Of a stretch of 64,000 bases of DNA, positions 33,195 through 45,205 are shown piece by piece. The DNA is taken from positions 14,583,501 to 14,647,500 of the forward strand of contig NC_083382.1 of the NCBI RefSeq assembly GCF_031755915.1, in the 5' to 3' direction. The translations under genes and the position numbers were made by a program. Within the stretch, counting starts at the first letter, position 1. Every line of letters starts with the position of its first letter. The notes under the pieces are model-generated. The model was not told where the DNA came from. It ran no database searches and was given only the letters and a program-made list of their open reading frames with translations. The stretch is from Ziziphus jujuba. Taxonomy: Eukaryota; Streptophyta; Magnoliopsida; Rosales; Rhamnaceae.

Positions 33195-36100
33195 CCCTTA
33201 AGCCGTTTTAAATATAAAATACTAAAAAATATATCAATCATACCCCTTAAAACTTGAAAATGCATTATCGTTGGAATAATGCAATAAAAAATTTTGAAAT
33301 CTAGAAATGAACGTTCGAGTCCTATGATTAGATATGGAAAGTACCATTCACACCCCTCCTTGGAATTTTTTTTGCAGAATTCTTCATAGGCACAACTCCT
33401 TACACTGATAAAATTAGGATTGCTCCAACATAATTTACAAAACCTTGTTATTTACAACAATAGCAGTAGCTCCGAATTCAGTCATATTCATCTACAACCA
33501 TACAACCAATTTTACATATAAACGCCATATATGGAACGTCAAATGCAACCTCAAATCTCAAGACAACAATAATGCATACATATAATGCATTCGTCAAGTG
33601 CCAGTAGCGAGATTAATGGAGACCTAATAAAATTCAAAAGATGGAAATTTTTTTTTTTGTGGAAAGAAGACAAGGGTAAGAATCTCAGAATCAACTTCCA
33701 ATCTATCTAAGCTGTATTTATTTTGCTTTCTAGGAAAATGCAACTGCTACTCTATTTTGACACTTGATAATGAAAAGTTCAATTGCTATGATGATGCAAC
33801 CAGTTAACAAAGACAAAACGAAAATATGTAAAGTGGAATGGATGACAAAAATGAAATTAAGTGCCTAACTACAAGGGTTAAAATCTAGAAGCAATGGATG
33901 GTGGAATGAGGATCCTAATATTTCTAAATATGGTGTTTTTGTCATATTTGTTCTTGCATTAATAAATGTTGTAATAATCATCAAAATAAACTAGATTTTT
34001 AACCACAAATGTTTAAAAAGCAATATCAAATTCTATTAAAAGTTGGTGATTGAAAAAGCCCTATTAAAAAAAATAGTTAGGCTATTGAAAAATTAAGAAG
34101 GCCTGGCTATTTGGAAAAAGTAAAATATAACTTGATTATTTAAAAAAAAAAAATGGTGTAAGAAAGCACTTACATGTAGAAAAAGTATTAAAAAAAAAAA
34201 AAAAAAAACTTGGCGACAGGACCAAGCTTCTTTTTCACCATGCTCCCCACACCATCCATTGACGAAGTTATTTCTCTACCTTCATCAACCAACATTGCAT
34301 TTTCTATTTATTAGCTAATTATTTATTAGCTAACCTAACTCAACATCCACAATAATTGTACGTACATGTTATTGAAAAACTTGTTTTCATACCAACAGCT
34401 ATCCATAAGGTAATAAATGGAGGTAGGAGGTAGGAAAACATTATTTGAGCTGCCAAACTAGTTAGTCCAAGCCATTAAATTCTCATTTTTCACATGCAGG
34501 TTCCCATTCTAAATCACACGACTACCCCGTTTGCATCAATTTATTGGTTGTGTATCATTGTTTACTTACTATCATCAACGTGAAATTATGCTATTAAATT
34601 CAAACAAGTTTGAATTAATAATTTGTCATCCATCTAACCGATTTAATTACCAGAGTTTTCCAGTTGAACGGACCAAAATAGAAAGCATTCTTGTTCATTT
34701 ATATCGTTCTAATTATGGGAAAAATGAAACCATTTGTACTCTTTTATTTTACGAGTTAAATATACATACATAATTATTGTATATCAGTACTTTTAACCAC
34801 ATTTGGATATATATCCTTAATTAAATACACAAATTACCATGGGTGTTGTTAGGTCTAAAATATTGATGATTTTATGCTATATTTATAGCTTAATATTTGT
34901 TAGTTTGTGTTAATTTGTTATAGAAAGATACTTAATTATGTATTTTTCTTAATCTAGGTGAGAGAGGAAGAATTTTAAGAAAACAACCATAAAAATGGAT
35001 TCCTTAGGTCGAATTATGGTGGGAAGCAAGATTGAGCTCGAACGGACTAAGCATTAAAAAGATTCCAAAAATATACCTTGAAGATTCCATAAAGATTCCA
35101 TCGGAAATTTCATGATGGAAATGGATGTCATATGAATCATCACGATCTGAAGATTTCAAATATCACATTATTTTTGAATTTCGAAGTGCGAGCAAAGAGT
35201 TATCATCATTTAAAGTTTGGAATTTATGAAAAGGAATATTCTAGTTAAATCTCCACCATTTATCAAAAAAAGGAATCAAGGCAATTTGAGGGCCAAGATA
35301 AAGACAAGTGGCAATAATTGGTTAATTTATCATTAATGAGGCACATGTCATGTCACATGCTTCATTAAGGGTAAATTAGACTAATTAACTATTTTTTTAG
35401 AAAGAATTAGAGAAAAGGAAAGTATTGTAAAGCAAGTAATATCAAGTTTCCTTTTTACACATGAAATTCGTCCAACTCTTTTGATAGTCTAAAAAATGTA
35501 TCTTCCAAGACTCTCACATTGAAAATAAATAAAGAAAAAGGTTCTCAAGGTCCTATATATATAGCCCCCACCACATTGAAGGAAGATATAGAAGTTTAGA
35601 GAGTTATTTAAGAGCTTTTAGGAGGCTTAAATAGAAATAAATCAAATTTTGGGAGTTTCTAAGGTTCTCTTAAAGGTTCTAGGATTTTAAAGTTTTAGAG
35701 TTTTATAAGATCAATTGGAGAGCTTGGAGGAGGGACAGAGACATGGGCTTGCTTGGAGAAGAAGGCTACGACTTTGAGAGCTTTTGGAGGAGAATTTCTT
35801 CACTAGTTTTTATTTTCTTCTCTTTTTTCTTTAATTGTGAACCTTATTATTTTTAATAATTATGAATGTTGAATTTATTTTTTTCATGAATTAATTTTCA
35901 TAGCTAGGGCTATGATGTAGCCCTAATTATGAAGGTTTAATTACTTTAATATATGTTGAGTTTTGTTTAATTAGTAATATGTTTTGTTAATAAATCATTG
36001 GTATGCTTAATGCTTCCATAGGCCGGAAGGAATGAATAGTTTTAATAGTATTTGAGTTTGGAAAAGGATAATATTATGGATCTCCAATAATTTACATGAA

Positions 36101-37310
36101 TGCATAATTGATTGGAAAATAGTTATGTCTCATGCCATATTATTTGCTTGATCTATGTTTAATAAATTTGCATGATTTAATTTATAGACCGGAAGGAATA
36201 AATTAAGTTATGTGAATATTATCAATTGTGAGTGAAAACTACTTTTGATTAATTTTGTGATTAAATGTGGTTAATAAAATTACTAGTTAATTAAATTCAC
36301 ATATTTAGGTAATTAAATTGGAATAGTTAGTGGTGAAATCAAATGCCCTAGTATTCATAATTATTAATTTAACTCTCTCTTTACTTGAAATTGATCTAAT
36401 TTTAATTGATTGCTTTTGTTTGATTTAGTTTATTTATTTTCAATTGTCATCTTAAATTTTAGTTCAAATATTATCAAAACCTAATTATCTTTAGTACTTA
36501 ATTCTTAATCCCTTGGGTACGACAATCTTATTTTTCCACTTTATTGCTTGAAAGCGATTCGTGCATTTGCGAGTTGATTTAACACATCAGGTGTGATAAA
36601 CTAATATGGACACCAAAAAAAAAGTTTATATACTTTCATGCTAATTTAATTGGATATTACCGGTGTGAGTTCATTTTCCCATCTATATCAATATCTCTTT
36701 GATTAAATAATTGGACATACACTTATGGTTGCATTTACCCATCCATACCAATATCTCATTAAATTATGCAAAAATTATCAATTTATTTATAATGCTTAAA
36801 TGTTATTTGTTAAAGCTGAAAGTTCCATTTCAAAAAGTTAATTTAATAGGTTAATTTAATGAATGAAATAATTCAAAAAATTTATATATTTTTAAAATTT
36901 TCAATCGATGCGAACTAATTAATATAATTTAAACATATAAATTCAGCGAATTTAACAAAATAATGTTGCATTATTTGGTATTCAAAATTTAATACAGATT
37001 TGATCATCTAAGTATTACTATTTTTCAGCTAAATATTAACATCTTTCTTATCAAATTAACTCTATCTTAGAGACATTTAATTTGAAATTAACTCTATCTT
37101 AGAAGTCAAAAAATGAGAAGGGACAGGAAAATGTGAAACATGTTCTAGAGAAAAAGAAGGTGAACGAACCAATTGGAGCAAGTTTGTCAGGTTCTACTTT
37201 CCGGACATCTGGATTGTTAAATTTGCGAATTAAAATCGTGTTAAAAAAACATATTGTGATCCGTTTGATTATATCAGCGGATCATACAGGCTCAGATGGT
37301 TTGAAAAAAA
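33195..37310. repeat. Dispersed repeat block R2 (copy of R1)
   Basis: Matches 15161-16825 in the same orientation, from CCCTTAAGCCGTTTTAAATA to GGCTCAGATGGTTTGAAAA. It contains two segments absent from R1: 33694-34444, and a solo LTR at 34847-36589 flanked by a 5-bp duplication. The second is clearly an insertion; for the first, insertion here or deletion in R1 cannot be told apart. No recognised coding content. Confidence 0.88.
34847..36589. mobile_element. Solo LTR of 1743 bp inside R2
   Basis: Starts TGTTAGGTCT, ends AACACATCA, and is flanked by the perfect 5-bp duplication GGTGT (34842-34846 and 36590-36594). The empty site is preserved in R1 as ATGGGTGTGATAAAC (16097-16111), which proves the boundaries. 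No primer site, gag or pol is present, so it is a solo LTR left by recombination between two LTRs. A TATATATATAG near 35555 could be its TATA box. The superfamily cannot be set from the LTR alone. Confidence 0.95.
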
Positions 37311-38287
37311 AAATTTTGATAAATATTATACTACCCAAGTATCAATGCCTTTTAAATTTTTTACCACATAAATAATAAAAAAAACCATTGAAAATGCTCT
37401 TGGATCTACATGATTTCATTATATATCTTTTGTGTATCTATGATATCTATATTTTAGATTTTCTCTTATTTTAAATTTACTTTGGTTGATTAATTGTTAA
37501 CAAAACTAGTTTCGTTATTTTTCAATGCTTTTTAATTTCTTTTGAACCAATGAGTCTTTTTTTTTTTTGGGGAGTAAATTTCGATGGGTCCACCATTGTA
37601 CATATACACCTAACATCACATTAATAACAAAAAATATCATATAATTAATAAGTATTCCAAGTTTCTTTATATGAATGTTCCATAAAACCAAGTAATTTTT
37701 TATATGAAAAATAATTGAATAAATTATCTTGGTTCTAGAATATGTATACCTAATTATGCATAAGCAATAAGAAGTTATTTGTAGTTAAGGTCATAATTTA
37801 TACACTAATATTAGACATTGTACCTTTTAAATAATATATTTATCTAAATTCTTAATGAAATTCCAAGGCCAATCTCATAAAAATATATATAGTATTATTT
37901 TATTGGGAGATGTACTCAGTTTATATGGGGTCATCACATGTCTTTCCACATTTGGGAAGGTATGTTGTTGCTCATTTTATGCTGGACTGCATCACTTTGT
38001 GAAACAAAACTCCATCTTTATATAGTATGCGTGTTTAATTAAATGCTAATATATAGGTTGGTAAGGAATTTAATTCTGATCAAAAAAACAAAAATTCAAA
38101 TTCTATAATAATGTTAATAGATACGTTATAAAAAATTTGACTCTGACTAAAAGAGCAAATATTCAAGTTCCATAGTCATGAAATTGAAAGTTTATTTGAT
38201 CATACCTAAAGTGAGACATCACCAAACCGGTTAATTTTGTTAACTTCATTTACCAATTTACCCTATCTATTATACTTATGCTCCACA
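37311..38287. other. Spacer with no gene seen
   Basis: AT-rich DNA between R2 and the second solo LTR. Its last five bases (CCACA, 38283-38287) are the left target duplication of that LTR. Confidence 0.5.
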
Positions 38288-41235
38288 TGTAACACCCCGT
38301 CCCGAATCGCACCGGAATCCGTGCACGTTGACCGAGGTTGACCATTGACCGTTGACCGAAGGGGGTCAAAAGTTGACTTTTTGACTCGGTGAGAATTTTG
38401 AGTTGACTAGGGTACCGTGGCGAAGTGCACGATGCCACGAGTTCGTAGACTGGTAGCACGTCGAAAATGGAGCTACGGTTTGAAAGTTATGGACGAAACA
38501 AGTTGCGGTCCAAACTGTCCAAGGGGTGCCGGAGTTGACTTTTTGTTTATGGGGAATTGAGCTTTGACTCATGCATGGTTGTGAAGTGCTCATCGATACG
38601 AGTTCACAGACTCGCGGCACGCTCAAAACGAACATCCGGTTAAAAAGTTATGGACGTTTGAAGTTTACCGGATACCGTATTATTTTCATGTTTTTGGGTC
38701 GGTGAACAGTGAAATGCCACGTGTCAGCTTTTGATTGGTCCACGTGGCATGAACAGTATCATGCAGGGTTTTTATTTGTTAAAACACTCGGGGAAGAGAG
38801 AGAAAGAGAGAGAAGAGAGAGAAAGAGAGAGAGGAGAGAGAAAGAGAGAGGAGAGAGAGAGAGAGAGTCACCGGCCGCCGGCCATTTTCACGTTTTCCGG
38901 CCTAGTTACTGTACACGCACCAGACAGCCAGATTGCCCACCTCATTTCCGGCAAAACCTCCAAATTTCACGACGAACGGCCGCCGGACGCGCCCGGATCG
39001 GACGTCCGAAGTTTGGCGGCGATTTTTCCCCCTCCACCGCCGGCCACCGCGAATCGGCACTATTTCGGCCGATATACAGTACACGCGCCATACACCCAGC
39101 ATCCTCTCCTCAAGTCCGGCCTACCCACCAAAAATCACGGCCATCGGACCACCGACGCGCCGGGATCGGAGCGTTTTCCGGCGAGGGGTCGAAAATCTTC
39201 AAACGGTGATTTCTCCGCCGTCTGACCTCCGTTTTGCTCACCGTCGGTCCCGTTGGATTGCTCTCCTCACGATCTACAAATCTGCAAAATTTCACAGCAA
39301 ACGGCCACCGCCGGAAAATACTGTTCCGGCGACGGTTGCCGGTGACCGCGGCGGCCCGCCGGAAAATACTGTTCCGGCGAGTACCCGAAAATTTCGGCCA
39401 GCTCCAGTCCGCAGTGTTCGACCTCCTGAACCCAAATCCGACTTCCGTTTCCGCCAATTCGCGACGGTTTGGGAGAATTGCGGAGCCGAAACCCGGAAAG
39501 CTTCCCGACGAAATTCAAACCCCGTCGGGTACGATCATCGGAAATTAAGACCGGATCTGTGATTAGCATCACTCGAGCTTCGATTCGGTATATGATTCGT
39601 AAATTTTAGTTATCGTTTGTGTTTGACCCCCCGGGTACCGGGTATTATTTACCCGAATAAAATATTATTTTATTTGACTGTCTGTGAATTTTGTTCTAGG
39701 AGCACCGGTGAGTCGTAGAATTGATCCCGTAGTGGATCATGGGTTAATTGCGTGCTCCAGGTGAGTGACCCACCTTCAAATTAATTTTGGGGAATTTAAT
39801 TGATGAATATATTATGTGTGAATTAAATATTTGGAATTTAATTTCTATGTGCCAAATATTTATTGGATTGCGAATTCTACAAATTTATGCCGTGTGGAAT
39901 TATTTTATGGTTTTGAGGATTTTGAAATTGGTGTGGTTTTAATGGTAAATTGGGCACGATTTGAATTTCAAATATTTCAAGGGAAATATTTGGTTATGTT
40001 GGTGATTTCAATTTTTATAAAATATGCCCATGAAATATTATGAGATTTGATTATGATATTTTGAGCATTATTTATGCTATTGGGAAAATGTGGATATTTG
40101 AATTGATGGATTTGGGAGTTGGTGGATTTGAAAATCATGGAATTTATGGTATGGATTATAAGGAAATTGTGGAGAATTTCCCGGTTCAAGCGGATGGATT
40201 ATGCCCGCTATGTTTATGAAAAATGTGAAATTTGTTTTATAATTTAAATTGTGGATTTTATGATTTTTAGATGCACCGTGCACGTACTGGTGTTCTGATT
40301 ATGTGATATGGTATATGTGATATGGATATTGTGCACACGGATATGATTAGCGCGCAGGTGGGTGTGAGTAGCGCGCAGGTGATATTATGAGGGTGTCCTG
40401 TGGATGCCATCGGAGAGGGCGGCCACCCCCCTTTGGCCGGGACACCAGGTTAGCAGCGGCGCAGTGGGACGCCACGCGACCGTATGCCGGTTTCTTTCTA
40501 TAACCTCCTGTCTGGCGGTACCTTGGGACGCTGGGTACTGTTGGCGCCACTGGTATATAGTGGGTGCATCAAATGATTTACAGAACTGTGTTTTAAAAAT
40601 AAAATGTTTGGAAACTGAATTGGAATTAAAAATATAATTGTTACCGCTTCTGGTATTTAATTGATGTCTTGGTTTTCGGGGAATATGGATAAAGGGTTTT
40701 GTGAAATTGTTTTAAAAGGGGAACCTTTCCAACTGAGAGAATTGTAAGGGTTTTGAGAGAAATTATTATTTCCAAATAATTATTATTTATACTTATTACT
40801 GTGATATTATATGGTATAGTAGTAGGGTCGCTCACTGAGATGATTAGCATCTCACACTCTTAAATTCCGTTCCTCTAGGTACCAGGTTGTCGGTGTTCAT
40901 TCGGAGCGGACTTGATCTTCCTCGCTGTTTTAGTTCGGCAGTACCCGTTTATTCTTTTATTGCAGTTGTAATATTTCTTTCACTCTTGTTGTATTTATTA
41001 TGCACTGGATTACTGTATTTATTTTGGAGTGCTGTAATTTGTGGAATCAATCTGTAGTAATGTGGGAGGAATAAGGGGATGTTTTTAGAAGTGTGTTTTC
41101 AGTGCAGGTAAATTGTGGTAAGTAAATCCCTTAGGGGAGGCTCTGTCGGATTTTCCGTTGGAGGGTTCGGTAGGGTTTCCCTGGGATCAGGGCTGTCTAG
41201 GGTTCCGGGGAAGGAATTCTGGACGGGTCCTGACA
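38288..41235 (+). mobile_element. Solo LTR of 2948 bp with GC-rich core
   Basis: Starts TGTAACACCCCGTCCCG, ends GGGTCCTGACA, and is flanked by CCACA on both sides (38283-38287, 41236-41240). No internal domain is present, so it is a solo LTR. A length near 3 kb with a TGTAACACCCC start is typical of long-LTR chromovirus (Tekay/Del-type) Gypsy elements; that assignment is inference. It has a (GA)n tract at 38797-38867 and a GC-rich stretch at 38868-39560 that is unlike the surrounding AT-rich DNA. Overlapping open frames of 100-209 codons on both strands of the GC-rich part have no family similarity and are attributed to base composition. Confidence 0.93.
38714..38750. promoter_or_regulatory. 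Paired G-boxes with CCAAT motif in the LTR
   Basis: ATGCCACGTG (38714-38723) and CACGTGGCAT (38741-38750) form a perfect 10-bp inverted repeat with two CACGTG G-box cores. ATTGGT, an inverted CCAAT box, lies between them at 38734-38739. The (GA)n tract follows 47 bp downstream. This looks like the LTR promoter region and could respond to bZIP or bHLH factors; the activity is inferred. Confidence 0.6.
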
Positions 41236-41240
41236 CCACA

Positions 41241-42690
41241 CCTAAGCCAGCAGAATACTTTCATTGTGATTTTTTTTTTAATTTAATTTTTGGTTTTAGT
41301 TTTTTATTTCATTTATATTCATTATCTTTTGCATATTTACTATCTTCTTTTATTTATTTAATATATATATATATATATATACTTTTTACATCTTTCATAT
41401 CTCAATTATCTAAATTTATATTATACTTATGATAATATTTTTTTTGCAATTTCTTAGTTATAACATTATTATCAGCTACTAATTATTAGCAAATAAATCT
41501 ATAATTAAAATTAGAAATATACATTTTCAATAATATAGTATTTATTAACTTTTTTTTTTGTTGTAATTACATTGTAAGCTTTGGTTTTAGAGACAATTTC
41601 TATTATAATTTTTTCATTGTTAATTTATTTTTTAATTAGTTATATATCTTTAAAATTATTTTAAATTTGAAATAATAGTTTACCGTTAAAACAAACATTT
41701 CATGATCAGTAGAGCAATATGATCGAACATATATTTGCCAAAAAAGCCTTGTTAGCCTTTTAATCATTTTGGTCTGAAAAAAAATTTGGTATAACGAATA
41801 TCATAATCAGTTGGACTTAGTTACCTAAACTAAATTTGCTGCATTTTTTGCTTATGTTATTATTTTTTTAAAACTACGTCCTAGAAAATAATCTATGATT
41901 CATTATGTAGTTGCCCCTTGGGGGGAAAAAAGAAAAAAAGGGTCCGCCACTAGTTATTCTAGTTGTTTGAGTAAATTTTTATAGGTGGAAAATGTTAGCC
42001 CAGGAGGGATTCAATCCTCAATAAATGGAAAAATTACGAAGAACGTGATTGCGTCCAAGTATAACTTATCAAATTCTGTGATTGTTTTTTGAATGATGTC
42101 ATGATCAAAATACAAGGGAGCTATTTACAAATTGAATGTGTAGTCATAGGCAACTAGCTGTATCATTTGCTGTTACTTTGTTTGGCAAAATAAATATAGG
42201 AATGGCATTGTGTATTATGCACTTACTCTAGAATCCTACAATTTTCAAACTTAAGTAAGATGATAATAATGTACTTTTAAAATATAGTTAGTGTTTTTGC
42301 TTGTTTAGCACGTATAGGTGACCATAAAGAAAATAAATATGTATATATATTTTATTTAATTTTTGAAGATTTTCAATAACATTTTTTTTTCTTTTTGCTA
42401 AAAATATTTTTAATGTCTTTAACAAAAACAAAATAAATATTAATCTACGTAAGTTTTTCCTTTTTGGATAATTTGACTAAATTATACCACATACTTGTCC
42501 TTCAATCGATTAATTTCAATGGGCCAAGCCCAAATGGAAATGATGATAACCATTGGTATAAACCCATTGTAGTTGAAGAAAAATAGTTACATAAGTGAAA
42601 ATTCACTACAATACACAAGAAATCACATTAAATACTATAGCATCACAACCATATTGTTTAGATTATATTATTGTCATCAACAATATCACT
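41241..42690. other. Intergenic, no gene seen
   Basis: AT-rich DNA with a (TA)n tract near 41361-41381. It probably includes the 3' flank of the minus-strand ankyrin gene. Nothing coding is recognised. Confidence 0.5.
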
Positions 42691-42695
42691 CCTTG

Positions 42696-45190
42696 TAACT
42701 ATTACCAACAAATGGAAGGGATAATATAAAATGTAGCGTGTAATGCGATGGAGTGAGGAACTTGGGAAAAAAAGTGGAGCAAATAGCAGTGACACAGCAA
42801 AAAATGGCAAGGCCTATGTTTTTGCTCACTACCAGATAAACTCCTGCCATGAATGCTATCGAGACCATGGTCAGAGCTAATCCCAACAATGGTACCGCAA
42901 ATCTAAGGGAGGTAATTGCCAAATTAAGATCACCAATTGTGACCAAATTATGGCAACAACAGCTGTAGAGGAGCTATAAAAAGCAATGTAGTTGCTGATT
43001 ATGCATGTATGAAACATGAACTTGTTGTAGACTGAGTTTCTCATTATTCCATGGCTTGGCTCCGAGCTATCATCATGGTTGCCGGGCATCGAGAATCCGG
43101 CAGCGAAAGTTACGGTGACAATAAGCGTTGCAACTAACAGAAGAGTATTAACTCTATCCTTGTAAAATTCCACGTATCTTGTCTCTGTCTGCTCTTGAGT
43201 ATTAACTCTATCCTTGTAAAATTCCGCGTATCTTATCTCTATCGGCACTTGTTCTTCAGTATTCTCTTCGGGTTTATTTATTTATGTTTTTTTTTTCTTG
43301 CAAGTAAATATGTATGAAGCAAGGAGAGAGAGAGAGAGAGAGGGGAAAAAAAAGAAAAAAAAAAAGAAACTAATTTTGTTGATCTTTGGGCTTTACATGT
43401 GTGTTCTTAAAACAAAAATCTGATTTTAGCATATGAAAGTAAAGAAGATGATGAATGTATGTTTAATAAAGGTTGTTTGATTAGACTAAACTTAAAAGTC
43501 CAATACAAGGTCTTTAGAGATCTAAATTTTTGTATGTGTATGCATACATCTTCATAAATTTGCAATGTGAGACATAAGCCCTTCGAAATTTAAATTTTAC
43601 ATGTGTATGTGTCTGCATAAGTTTGCTGTTTTGGATATAATTTGGGCATGCTCATCCTCCATAGCAGATTTAGTTAGCATATACGTATACAATTTTGATC
43701 TGTTAAAAACATAATTCTCACTTTATATTAGATATCTAGTAATATATCAAGTGTTAAAGGTTTGAAAGGTACACATTACATAAGAGTTTAATTGAATAGA
43801 AAATGATTTATACCTCACGAAATGGGGGCATCCTGGGGCTAAAACTCTCAGCAACGTGAAGAGCCGTCTTTCCTTCGTCATTCATGAGTTGTAAGTCAAT
43901 TCTGGAATCCCATGTCAAAATGCTAACAACCATTGGATGACTACCTTTTGTGGCCAAGTGTAAAGGAGTGTTTCCTTTGCAATCTCTTTCATTTATCAAA
44001 ATTTGAAGTTGAGGATTCCTTAGCATATATCTTACTGCTTTGGCCCTTCCATTCTTTGCGGCTAGATGAAGAATATTCTAATTTTGATTATTGTTCAGCT
44101 CTCTTGAATCGGGACAATGCTGCAGAAACTCTTTGATTATATCTATATGACCTTTACTAGATGCCATTTGAATGGGAAAGAAGCCATTTTCATCAGCTAC
44201 GTAAGAAGATTCTCTAAACTCAATTAGTATACGTTTAACTCCTTCCGTATAACCTACTAGTGCCGCATAGGAGAGAGAATTTCTCCCTCTTTCATCAACC
44301 CATGTAAAGGCAGATATCCATTTCTTTAGCAATAAAATGTCTAAAATACCTGGTGTTATTAAACAATCTTAATTTGAGATAATTAATTTCCTATATATAT
44401 ATATATATATATATCTTGCCTTATTATTATGTTCTTTCGTCGGTAATAAGATTTGCATACCCCACACTGTAACAAAATTTCTATATATACATAGATCAAT
44501 AGAGACAATAACAGATAAGGACAATTATGACTACATACCTCCATTCTTTCCATCAATGCAAACATGGACAACTTTTTGTTTCATAAGATCATCAGGGTTA
44601 TTTCCATCTTGATCCTCCATCATGGCCTTAAAAAGCTCCATGTAACCAGATTCAGCAGCAAGATACAGAGGAGATTTTCCGTCCCTATTCACATAATGTG
44701 TCACTTTTGGATCTTTCTCGAACAACATTCGGGCGATCCCTTTGTGTCAATTCTTCAATGCCAAATGCAAGGGTGTCTCTTTGTCATTATTCGTCTCTCT
44801 TATTAGCAGCACATTGCTAATACTAGTACTAGCACTGGTACTACAAGAATCAGAAAGATTTAACTTTTCTTCAGAGACTAGCAAAATTTTGAGTGTTTAA
44901 AGGTGCCCGGAACTAGCAGCAACATGGAGAGGGAGATAGCCTGCGGAGTTCTTCAATGTAACAAGTTTCGGAGAATTCTTGAGGATCTCTTGAACGAGCT
45001 GATCATAGCCTAAGCTTGCTGCAACATGAAAGAGTGTATCTCCTCGAGGTGTTTGTTGCTCGAAAAGAGAAATCTCCAAATCACGATCTGGTGAACGGTA
45101 GTGGAAGAAATCAATGTCGTTGGTGGTAACAGCCCTGTAGAGTTGAGGAGGCATGAATTTCATGCTCTGATTCTTCATTTGGTTCCTCAT
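42696..45190 (-). pseudogene. Ankyrin-repeat/PGG-domain membrane protein (ACD6/ITN1-like)
   Basis: Family members are plasma-membrane proteins with N-terminal ankyrin repeats and a C-terminal PGG transmembrane domain, linked to defence or salt responses. Exon 1 (45190-44539, ATG MRNQMKNQSM) and exon 2 (44349-43814) encode ankyrin repeats (GDTLFHVAASLGYDQLVQEI; KSPLYLAAESGYMELFKAMM; GNTPLHLATKGSHPMVVSIL). Exon 3 (from about 43270) encodes the PGG domain: YKDRVNTLLLVATLIVTVTF and four hydrophobic segments. The exon 1-2 junction preserves frame (GG/GTATGT donor, CAG acceptor). Lesions: TAA at 44897-44899, TGA at 44747-44749, TAG at 44078-44080, a one-base loss near 42940 in the PGG domain, and a 54-bp tandem duplication (43144 and 43198) repeating EFYKDRVNT. 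Confidence 0.9.
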
Positions 45191-45205
45191 GTGTTCATAT
45201 TCCAC

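Noticed and set aside
34531..34773. 80-codon open frame in R2
   Set aside because: The counterpart in R1 (16000 region) is interrupted, and no family similarity is seen.
37133..37375. 80-codon open frame at the R2 edge starting MKHVLEKKK
   Set aside because: The related R1 sequence (16640-16820) does not keep the frame, and there is no recognised domain.
38709..39572. Overlapping open frames of 100-209 codons on both strands
   Set aside because: They lie in the GC-rich part of a solo LTR, occur in several frames at once and show no protein-family motif. GC-rich DNA has few stop codons by chance.
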